Source of the DNA: Coprinus comatus
Taxonomy: Eukaryota; Basidiomycota; Agaricomycetes; Agaricales; Agaricaceae
Direction: 5' to 3'
DNA: 64,000 nt
NCBI GenBank assembly: GCA_034638255.1
Contig: JAWPGT010000011.1
Location: 806,001 to 870,000 of the forward strand
A program made the translations under genes and the position numbers. This document shows, piece by piece, positions 1-9,839 of this stretch. Position 1 is the stretch's first letter, and the number at the start of each line of letters is the position of its first letter. Under the pieces are notes generated by a model. That model ran no database searches, was not told the DNA's origin, and worked only from the letters and a program-made list of their open reading frames with translations.

Positions 1-186
1 GGGTAGGTACAACTTAGAACTTACTGAGGGTGGTTGTTGAGGTAAAAGGAACTAAGGTATATAATACAGGAATACATGGTTTATATACTAAAGTACAATG
101 GTCCATGCAAGAACATATTAGATCACATGTTCATCAAGCATAATGCCATTAGAGAATGTCATTATAGAACTAATAATAGTTCAACA
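1..186 (-). repeat. Copia LTR fragment cut by the window edge
   Basis: This stretch is a diverged copy of the Copia LTR found complete at 1076-1313, 7145-7383, 19631-19869, 25383-25620 and 31482-31719. It is in minus orientation and ends with the same terminus (AGTTCAACA). Pol sequence of Gypsy element G1 follows directly. Whether it is a solo LTR or the edge of a full element cannot be seen because the window begins inside it. Confidence 0.85.
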
Positions 187-1075
187 AAACCTACAATCAT
201 GTTCTTTGGAATGTGCAACTCACCAGCTACCTTTCAAGCAATGATGGACTCATTGTTTAGAAAGCTGATAGATGATGGAGAAGTCATTGTCTATATGGAT
301 GATATTCTCATTCATGCCAAAACTAAAGAGGAACTTCAATGTATCACTAAAGAAGTACTACAAATCCTCCTAAAGAATGATCTATTTCTCAAAACAGAGA
401 AATGTGAATTCAAAAAACAACACCTCAAGTATCTTGGTGTAATCATCACTCCCAATAATGTCACCATGGACCCCACCAAATTACAAGGCATCCAACAATG
501 GCCTGTACCAAAATCAGTATGAGACGTTTGCAAGTTCATTGGATTTTGCAACTTCTACCGCAAATTCATTCGAAACTACTCCGACCTTGCACATCCGCTT
601 AACGCTCTTATGTCTAATACTAAAGTATTTGATTGGACATCCGAATGCCAGTCTTCATTCGAAGATCTGAAAGTGCGATTTCTCACACAGCCCATCCTCA
701 CAGTTGCTGATCAAACTAAACCATTTGAAATAGAATGCGATGCATCCCTATATGCAACAGGAGCTGTCCTACTACAACGAGACACAAATGGAGTCAAGCA
801 CCCAGTTGCTTATCACAGCCGAAGTTTCAATCCCGCCGAACGAAATTATCATTGCTCAGAGCAAGAATTCCTTGCAATAATTCGAGCACTCACAGAGTGG
901 AGACACTACTTTGAAGGATCACCACACAAAACCATTGTATGGTCTGATCACGAAAACCTCAAACGTTGGAAGAACCCTCAAGACCTCAACCAATGACAAG
1001 CACGATGGACAGCATACATGCAACGATTCAACATTGAAATCCGACATATTCCCGGCAAGAAAAATGGTCCCGCTG
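187..1075 (+). pseudogene. Gypsy G1 pol fragment: reverse transcriptase to RNase H
   Basis: This is the middle of a Ty3/Gypsy polyprotein. It opens in the reverse transcriptase with FFGMCNSPATFQ, followed by the catalytic YMDD and a C-terminal FIGFCNFYRKF block. The RNase H domain comes next (IECDASLYATGAVL, SEQEFLAII, SDHENL). The frame is broken by TGA codons at 520-522 and 994-996; the second falls where related elements have Arg (LN-R-RQARW), which fits CGA to TGA. The reading stops in HIPGKKNGP just before the expected spacer, where Copia-1 begins. The N-terminal RT fingers and everything upstream lie outside the window. Not functional. Confidence 0.9.
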
Positions 1076-1313
1076 TGTTAAAACAAGAGCGTAGTGTGTT
1101 AAACATGGTAGGTACAACTCTGGACTTACTGAGGGTGTTGGTTGTTAGTAGAAGAGGAACTGAAGTATATAATGCAAGAGTACAAGTTTATATACATATT
1201 TACAGTGGTCCGTGCGAGAATATACTAGGTCACATGATAGGGATCATGAAGATATATTCGTCAAGCGTGATGCCATACGAGAATGTCATTGTAGAACTAA
1301 TAATAGTTCAACA
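1076..1313 (-). repeat. Copia-1 3' LTR
   Basis: This LTR runs from TGTTAAAACAAG to AGTTCAACA as read on the plus strand, 238 bp. It belongs to the same family as the four other copies in the window. A purine-rich tract (AGGGGAG on the minus strand) borders its internal edge at 1314-1320. Confidence 0.93.
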
Positions 1314-1349
1314 CTCCCCTGAATACGAACATGGCAGCTATGAAGTGCC

Positions 1350-4300
1350 TTATGTTGGGACCATATTGTTTGAGCACTTGGCAGCGCTATATGTGGGATT
1401 AGAAAACTCCAACCCATAATAGTTATCACGGAAGTATTCAAACTTCACACGTCCGAGATTCTTTGTGAGAAGATCTGCAGGGTTCTCAGTGCCTGGGATA
1501 AAATAGAGCTGAACCTTCTTTTCATCAATTACTTGACGAATGAAGTGGAAAATGATGTCTATGTGTTTTGATCTCTTTTCGACAGCAGGATTTTGCGCGA
1601 TAAAGAGAGAGCCCATATTGTCTCCACAAATATCCATTGGTTCATTGTTATGTAAACCAAGTTCAGTCATTAGGCTTCTGATCCAGATGGACTGACGACT
1701 ACAATCGGAAATAGCCATGTACTCAGCCTCTGTGGACGATAACGCAATAGTCTTTTGTGATCGACTAACCCAGGCTACCGGGCAGGATGCAACAGTGGAC
1801 AGATAACCAGTTTGGGATCTTCGAGTAGAAGGATCACTAGCCCAATCAGAATCACTATAAGTGATGAAACCCTCATTACCAGAACCATCAAGCGTCATTC
1901 GGTATTCCCGAGTCGCTAGTAGGTATCTACAAATGTAGAGAGCTCTTCGCAAATGTTCTTCCGTAGGGTTATGAGAATGTTGACTAAGCTTAGTCACAGC
2001 GAACAAAATGTCTGGACGCATGCCAATAGCAATGTACAACAGTGATCCGATCACCTGTTGGTATCTAGAATGGATGGAGGAGTTGATCAGCTTGTCATTA
2101 GGAACTGGATAGTACCCTTCTGGCAGTGGAGTTCATGCTGGCTTGGTATCATGGTCAGAGCCAGTGATTTTAAACCTTTCCAGGATCTTTTCTAAATAAG
2201 CACATTGATCAAGATAGATCTTTCGATTAGCTCGATCTCTCCTGATGCGCATACCGAGAAATTCTTTGACTTCTCCAAGGTCGCGGCATTCCCACTTTTT
2301 CATGAACTCTCCTTTGAGCTTTTTAAGCAGGGCGGAGTCATTTCCCATGAAAAGTACGTCATCAACGTACATGACAGCAATGACAAACTTGCCATCTTTT
2401 CGACGATAAATATAGATACCGGCATCAGATTCACATCGCTTGAAACCTAGTTTGTCCATGGAAGATGCCATCTCCTTCCACCAGGCCAAGCCGGCTTGTT
2501 TAAGGCCGTACAATGCACGTCGTAACCTCCACACTATATGTTCCTTGCCCTTAAGTTTGAAACCTTCAGGTTGATCCATATAGATTTCCTCATCCAGTTT
2601 GCCATAGAGATATGCTGTCTTTACATTGACAGACTCAATGTCCCAATCTTCAAGGGCAGCTAACCCGAGCAGGATTCGAGTGGACTCATATTGTACTACT
2701 GGAGAAAATAATTCATCAAAGTCAATGCCCTCGACTTGAGAAAATCCTTTAGCAACTAGTCTAGCACGTTTGCGACTGTCACTCTTTTCATTAAAGACCC
2801 ATCTATTTTTTACGGTTTTCCTTCCTTCCAGAAGTTTCACCAAATCGTAAACTTGTCGCTTCTTCAGCACATCTAGTTCTTTGAGACAAGCTTTGTGCCA
2901 GTGTTTACGTTCCTCCAGATTCAATTTTACAAGATCACGGAATTGCTCAGGAACTGATGTGGAACTTGCCTTTGCCAATAAAAAGTTCATCAATTCTAAC
3001 CCCCCTTCCTTAGTAATCCATTGAATCTTACAATCTGCGTCTTCTTCCATTGCGTCAGGTTGTTGTTCCCTCACATATTGCCATGAGGCATCCTTGTGTT
3101 GTCTGTGTATTTCATTGCGACGTTCTCGGACTTCCTTGGGCGAAATAGGACGTGGATCTGCTTTAGGGCGATCTCTTTGATTTCAGATTCTGAAATCGTG
3201 ACCACGGAGACGAACTCTCCCCTGAGGTGGTAGAGGTTCATTATGATTATAGTCTCGTAGGATCTCAGACGGATGTGTTCTCTCCCCATAAACGTTACCT
3301 TCTCTAAACGGAACAAACTTTTCTCGGCCGGAACGGCGAGGTAAAGGTTCAATAGGTCTAGCAGGTCATTCAGGTGATGGAGAAATGGGACGGGTGGAGT
3401 CAGATCGAGGAGCAGGGCTCGGACTCAGGTGACAAATAGGTGATTCGGGATCAGCGTATGATAACGCGTCATCATCATCTTCATCAGTTACTTCCTCGAC
3501 TGTTGTTTTCCTAGGAGCGGGTTTGCTCGGACCTGGAACAGGAGGTGATTGAGAAGTAGATGGTTCTGGGATTGGACCTTGTGGTCTAGGCTGTGGAGTT
3601 CTATCACTGTTGTCTTGTTGAGATGTGTCCATAGGATCATCAGGATAAAGATCAGGTGTAGTATCCTCGTCATCTTCATCAGACACTGGAGGAGGAGGAT
3701 TTATTTTGGGGTTTTTTGTAGAACCGGAGTCCTTACATTTTTCGTGATCTGGCTTGCATTTGGGATACCAGCCCTCGTCGAAAATAGCTGTTTTTGCAGT
3801 ATAAATAACATTTCCCTTCTGATGTCGCATAAACGTATAGTTTGCGCCATTATATCCAAGGAAGATCATTATTTCAGATCTGGGTGACAATTTGTCATCA
3901 CGCGATTCCTTAGGAATGAAAACGTAAGCTGCACAGCCAAACACATGAAGACCAGATAGATCTGGCTTCTTCCCTGTTACCATTTCAGTGGGAGTTTTCC
4001 ATTCAAGACGTTTGATGGGAGTTCTATTGTAGCAATGAACAGCTGTGTTAAGGGCAAATTCCCACCAAGAATCTGGTAAGCATGCAGTAAGTCACATGGC
4101 CTGCGCCTTTTCCTGAAGTGTGTGGTTCAGTCTTTCTGCTCTACTGTTCTGCTGGTGAATGTGTGGTGCAGACATCTTGTGTACTATCCCTTTTGAGTGA
4201 AGGAATTCCTCAAGTTGTTTAGAGACATATTCACCACTGTTGTCTGTCCGGATACGCTTAATCGTTTTACTGAATTGCTTTTCCTCAAAGGCACAAAATC

Positions 4301-6860
4301 TTTCAAGTGCCGCAAAGGCATCAGATTTGGCTCATAAAAGGAGGATCCAGGCATGGCTAGAATAGTCATCATAGAACATCATTGCCCACTTGTACTTGTG
4401 GTACGAGGCAACGGGGAATTCTAGAAGATCACTGTGGATCAATTCTAAAAATGACTTCGCTCGTGTCGAAGAAGGATGATGTGTATCATCGGACATTTTG
4501 CCTTGAGCACAACCATCACAAACTTGACGAGAGATAGGAATGTCGAACTCAGGTACTTTTTCTGAGTGTTTTGGAAGTTGTCGCAATATTTCCTTTCCAG
4601 GATGCGCCAATCAACGGTGCCAAAGATCATAAACAGATAATTTAGATGCGCAATAAGATAGCACCTGATTCGCAGTATAGTGACACACAATCCGAGTGTG
4701 AATGTGGTGGAGTGCATCTTCTAACTCTTTGAACACAGGTATGCGTGTAGCATGCATAAATAATTTTCCATTTGAACGAAATATGTTGGTTCGCTTTAAA
4801 TTAGACTCACTCCTCATTCCTTGCAGCCATAAGGCACCAGGTGAAATAATTCTAGTGGAGAGAGATGCAATATAATAGACCGGATACAGTGGAGTTGTTC
4901 TTGTGACTCTGTCTACTTCATGTTGAAAGAGGACTTTCCCACGGCCAGTAATGCCAATGAGTTTGTCGTTAGCAGTTCTAACATTGCCAAACACTCCTTC
5001 CTCTAACTCAATAAAGTCGCTTATATGCTGTGTGCAATTAAAGCTAGCGCCTGAATCAAGGAGCCAAGTAGCAGACTCTCTAGCATAATTAGGTTTTTCT
5101 TTATCTTCACAGAAGTTGCATAAGCATTCAAGATCTTTTACTGGTTCATCACCACTTTCAGGATCTCTTAAATATTTTGCCGGTAAGACAAAAGGATTGC
5201 ATAAAGAAACAGGAGAATCCATCGCATTTACAGAAATGGGAGAAGTTACATCAACAGTAGATAAATGAGAACTAAATGTCCGACTATAGTTCGGCAGTCC
5301 ATTATGGCGCACTAGAACATTGGGTCTGATGGAGCAATTTGTTCGTCTCCCCATTTGGCGGGGGCATCTCTGGATATCCCATTTAGTAAGGAAGAAATCT
5401 TGAGAAAAGAAAGGTACATACTCATTATACCAACCATCATCAACCTCGTAATCTGCATCAGCTTCATAGTCCGGATCATTCATATAGGCGTCAGCCTCGG
5501 AGATCGCTTCGGGGACATCAGAAGGAGGGACATAAGAAGGAGACTTAGATCTGCATGTGGGGGACCCAGGTGTAGAAACCGAAGACGAATCAACTTCCTC
5601 TTCAGGAAGGATGTGTGACACCATTGCATCAAGCGATAGTGGAGGTGATGGGGGACAGGGTTCAACCAAGCCGAAGCCAAGGCGAGCACCCATCTTCTCG
5701 AAAACCTCTGTCTTCTTTTTCTGATACCGGGTATGACCGACCAGGTGCCCAGCAGGGGGAAGAAGAGTAGCACAAGGAGCAGGAGGCTCAACACCATGCA
5801 CGACGACTTCATCTGCAGCCTTTTTCAAGGCCACTGCCCTGAGGCGGGGATCAGTTGTCTTCATTCTCTCGACGAGAGAACAAGTATTGGAAGGTTTGTT
5901 AGTGGGAGTCGTGAAAGACTCCAAGACAGCGGGTGACAAAATCATATCCACATTACCAGCATCCTCTTCGGCGTTGTTAGCCTTATTGCCTCCATGTTTT
6001 CCACGTCGATGCTTCTTCTTTTTATCCTTATCCCCCCCAGAAGCATCACCAGAACCGGAGTTCTGGGTCTGATTTGGTTTAGAACCACCAGATGATGACT
6101 TCTGTTGTTGCTGTTGTTGGGGCTGCTGAGAAGCGCCACCGGAGGATTTAGAATAGGGCTTTGCACCCTTGTAGTTTTTAATGCCGGTAGAAGCAGCACG
6201 AGAAGCAGAGGCGGCACCACGGGAATCTTGCCATGCACCCATAATAGCGTCTGAAATGATCTGGACCGTTAAGGTCGAAAGGGAGTTACCATATTGAACG
6301 AGGAGAGCAGCACGAGTGGCACTCCATTGGGGAGGAATGCGTGTCATCAACATCAACGCACGGAGAATACCGGGGACGTTAATTGGGGGTGTGGCTTGCT
6401 CTAACTGCGTGAAGTAGTTCCTAAAGGTGGCGATCTCCTTGGAGGGATTATTTACACCAGATAATCGGAACGAATCTGCAGAAGCATACAGCTCATAAGC
6501 TGCACCTGCCGAAAATGTGCCGTAGACTCGTCTCAGGTGTGTCCAGAGATTGTCTGAGGTTGTTTCACCATGCCTAAGCATGTCATCGCTCAATCAGGAA
6601 TTTAACATCCCAAGTGCAAATGCCTCAACGTTATCGAACTTTTGAATGTCATCGACGTTCGTGGGGGGTACCATAGCGGTATTGGCGGTTGTGGGGGAAC
6701 CACCGATAGCTGCCGGTCTTGTGGCAGTGCCATCGATCATTCTCACTACACACCATCCATCCATGTGGATCATGTTAGCAATGGACATCACACGTGCTGA
6801 CCACACTTGGTAGTTGGCAGTGCCAGTGAGGACCGGGATTGAGGGGATCAAAGCGGCCAT
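1350..6860 (-). pseudogene. Copia-1 Gag-Pol polyprotein, multiply interrupted
   Basis: The product starts MAALIPSIPVLTGTANYQVW and aligns along its length with the intact Copia-2 protein. It has Gag, the protease motif LLDSGAS, the integrase zinc-binding region, the integrase core, reverse transcriptase with YVDD, and RNase H (SDSDWASD, LSSTEAEYMA). Compared with Copia-2, in-frame stops lie at 6594-6596, 4611-4613, 4332-4334, 4092-4094, 3366-3368, 3183-3185 and 2133-2135. Five of the seven replace a CGA codon by TGA, one replaces CGC and one AAA. A dead copy of a once active element. Confidence 0.92.
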
Positions 6861-7144
6861 GAGTAATATTTAGAGATGAAAATCTACAACAAAACATGTG
6901 TCAGAACTATGAACTAAAGCTGCACTACATGCGCTATGTTCTACAGAGCTATGTGCTGCCCGTCTAACCGAGTACGGTAAGGGTTTGCATAGAGAACACT
7001 GAGTGGGTCGACGTCTCGAGTGAGCGGAACTCGGACTTCCCTCACAGGTGAATCCAGCTTCACCCTCGAGCTCTGAGCTGCACGATGAGTAGTACTCGTC
7101 AAGTGCGCGTCGAGAGTCGTACAGGCTAACTGGGGCCCATAACC

Positions 7145-7383
7145 TGTTAAAACAAGAGTGTAGTGTGTTAAACATGGGTAGGTATGACTCTGGACTTACT
7201 GAGGGTGTTGGTTGTTAGTAGAAGAGGAACTGAAGTATATAATGCAAGAGTACAAGTTTATATACATATTTACAGTGGTCCGTGCGAGAATATACTAGGT
7301 CACATGATATGGATCATGAAGATATATTCGTCAAGCATGATGCCATACGAGAATGTCATTGTAGAACTAATAATAGTTCAACA
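7145..7383 (-). repeat. Copia-1 5' LTR
   Basis: This is the 239-bp LTR at the upstream end of the minus-strand element. It contains a TATATAAAC promoter-like motif on the minus strand, as in Copia-2. The adjoining 12 bases (7133-7144, complement GGTTATGGGCCC) form the primer-binding site. The right flank is G1 sequence beginning AAACC. Confidence 0.93.
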
Positions 7384-7994
7384 AAACCCCATTCGAACTA
7401 ATGTATGGCTATGCACCAAAAACATTTCATACTACAGAAGAACCCTCAAACATTCCATCTATCTCATCCTGATTTGAATACCTCAAACAAACAAGAGAAC
7501 AGGCTCAGGAAGCTCATGAACATATGTGTCAACTTATGGCTGCTCGATCGAACAGACCATTACCAACCCTAGAACCAGGACAACGGGTCTGGCTCAATAA
7601 CAGAAACCTCCAAATCAAATACAAATCGAAGAAAATGGCACAACGCCAAGAAGGCCCCTTCAAAATTCTACCCAAAATAGAAACAACCACCTATGAGCTA
7701 GAGTTACCAATGACATGGAGGATCCACAACAAATTCCATATCCAACTCCTCACTCCTGTCAAAGAGAATGACATATATGGCAAAATGTTTACAGCACCAC
7801 CTCCAGACATCGTAAATGGAGAAGAAGAATACGAAGTCGAAAATATCCTTAACCACTGAGGAACACTGAGGACAAGACAATATCTTGTTCATTGGAAAGG
7901 ATACTCCTCTACGGAAGATTCTTGGGAGCCTGAATCGAATCTTACCAATTCAGGAGCAATCCTAAAAGATTATAAAAAGAGGCATGAACTCTAA
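7384..7994 (+). pseudogene. Gypsy G1 integrase C-terminus with chromodomain
   Basis: The reading resumes in the late integrase with TPFELMYGYAPKTF. It continues through the GPF-type region (PGQRVWLNNRNL, GPFKILPKI, HNKFHIQLL) and ends in a chromodomain (YLVHWKGYSSTEDSWEPE), stopping at TAA 7992-7994. This makes G1 a chromovirus. A TGA at 7857-7859 breaks the chromodomain where Arg is usual. The integrase HHCC and DDE core, roughly 300 residues, is missing between this piece and the one ending at 1075. Not functional. Confidence 0.9.
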
Positions 7995-8010
7995 TCTAAT
8001 CCCCAGTTCG

Positions 8011-9343
8011 ATGCTCTACTCTCCTCCCAATACACCCATCACTACTATCACCAATGCCTCCTCTACCATACTCCCAACCCAAACCTTGGCTCCTACCAAT
8101 GGTTCCACCACACGCATCCCTCTCCCGTATTCCCCTGACACTCAGCTTGTTCGATTCTGACTATCATGTGAAACATACATCACTGACCTCGAATCTATTC
8201 ATTGAAACAACTCTGAATGCTGCACACTCCTTCACACCCTTCGGGAAGACCTATCTGCTTACTTTCCTCAAAGAGCTAAGGAACTGTACCTTTGGGACAC
8301 CTTGGCCCACACTTGTCAAAAACTCCAATCGAATGGTTTTTCACAACCAGAGCATGCTAGCCTCCACCAGCTTTTCCAGGATCTTGACAGATCCCAAAAT
8401 TCAAGACCTTCACTCTTCAGCGTTAGTTTTGGACCACAATATGTTAGCACTAGCAACCTTGAGACTCGAAGGGACGGAACCCTTTCTGGAGACTCGGAAG
8501 CGACTCACACCCCTCCTCAGGAACCACTACATGCTCGAACAATGGGCCCGGAACCTGACCACTCAGGAAAGCTACTACCTGACCAATCTACTATCCCACC
8601 AAACGTTCCCAGCCAATGTCCCCAGACCCCATACATGCCACCAATTAAATCCACACAGTGTCGGTGCCCTGCATGTAATGGACATAACCATTTCCTACCA
8701 CATTGTGAAAGTTACTTCTGCAACCACTGTAAGCAAACTGCTCCAGGCCACTATGCCAAGCATTGCTCCCACAACAAATACAAAGGCCTCCCTTCCAACA
8801 CCATCCCGACCTCTGTTATTGAGGAGCACTACATCCAAAACCCTAAACTCCGCCCTGCCGATAAAATGAACAGTAACATTCTACAAGGAGATAGGACACT
8901 TCTACAACAGCAACTGACACAACAACCAATCAATCGAGGGACAATGCATCCTAGCATTCATGAACCACCAGAGATACACCGCTCACGATCGACAGGACCC
9001 CATACCCCGATTCCGACTGGATCTCACAGTGAAAGACATCATCAATGCCATTCCCACTCTCACCAAACACGCTGCCGCTCATGCCAAAGTACTGGATCAA
9101 ATCAAGAAGACTTTGGATGAGACTTTGGAGAAGACTACGATCCTGTCGCCGAGGCCAACATCACTAGCTCCCCTTGCAGAGACCTCTGAAGTTGAGAATG
9201 AGGACATTCCCCCTAAGGAAGGAAGTAATGTTACAAGTCCACCCAAACCACCGGCCCGTACCACCACCACCAAGGAAGACTTGTTTGCCATCTTCCCCGA
9301 ACTCATTCCCAATGACGACACCATCATGGACAACTCTGTCTGA
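8011..9343 (+). pseudogene. Gypsy G1 third reading frame: double zinc-knuckle protein downstream of pol
   Basis: An ATG 17 bases after the pol stop opens a frame that runs up to the 3' LTR. By reading across the breaks I see a Ser/Thr/Pro-rich N-terminus, a helical charged part (LREDLSAYFPQRAKELYLWD), and two zinc knuckles at about 8661-8775: CPACNGHNHFLPHC (CX2CX4HX4C) and CNHCKQTAPGHYAKHC (CX2CX6HX4C). An acidic C-terminus follows in another frame (8960-9343: LTVKDIINAIPTL, LDQIKKTLDETLEKT). TGA codons near 8152 and 8200 and a frameshift near 8930 inactivate it. I see no signal peptide or membrane segment, so it is not envelope-like. The function is unknown; nucleic-acid binding is an inference from the knuckles. 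Confidence 0.7.
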
Positions 9344-9838
9344 TGTATTATCCCCAGTGACATCACTATGACATTGCTATGACCTAACGTCGAACTAAGT
9401 ATGAGACTCCACTTATGCTTAGAAGTCTGCATTTCCCCAGCTCCAGTATTACTTATCTGTTTCGTCATTTTACTCCTGTTGACTAATCTTTCATTGTATA
9501 TGGAGTAAATAGTTCCTGACCCCGATGTCTCACCTACTCCTGTTGACAGTTCTAGCATTGTGTATGGAGTAGATTATAAAGCGATGACAAGTATTAGGAT
9601 ATAATTAGTTAGTAGCTATTATTAGGTACATCCCTAGAATAGTATAAATACTCGATGTATTAGACGATTAAAGCCTTAAGCTTTAATCTCTTCTGTTGTA
9701 TCCCTTATACATCTCTGTCTCCATACCTCTCAGTCACTAGGTTGAAAGGCCTTGAGATTGCAGCAGAGTGTTTATTGAATGCATGTTCCTACACGACTGC
9801 ACTCTAGTGTTTAAGTTCCAGGAGTGTTCAGCTTAACA
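9341..9838 (+). repeat. Gypsy G1 3' LTR
   Basis: This 498-bp LTR runs from TGATGTATTATCCCC to TGTTCAGCTTAACA. It holds a TATAAATACTCG promoter-like motif and an AATAAA-poor 3' part. The TGA of the last G1 reading frame overlaps its first bases. Related LTR pieces lie at about 18780-19070 and 32771-32936. The element G2 starts directly after it, so G1 appears to be inserted in G2. Confidence 0.85.
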
Positions 9839-9839
9839 G

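Larger units (their letters stand above)
1076..7383 (-). mobile_element. Copia-1: complete but degraded Ty1/Copia retrotransposon
   Basis: The element has LTRs of about 238 bp at both ends (1076-1313 and 7145-7383) with TGTT...AACA termini. Its initiator-tRNA-Met primer site (7133-7144), purine tract (1314-1320 on the complement) and Gag-Pol order match Copia-2. By eye the LTRs differ at about six bases and one indel, so this is an older insertion than Copia-2. The flanks do not match as a target duplication (CGCTG on the left, AAACC on the right), and Gypsy G1 lacks its integrase core between the two sides. That points to a deletion or recombination around the element. Confidence 0.93.

Noticed and set aside
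8011..9343. Envelope-like protein in Gypsy G1
   Set aside because: The position after pol would fit, but there is no signal peptide, membrane segment or glycosylated ectodomain; zinc knuckles point to nucleic-acid binding.
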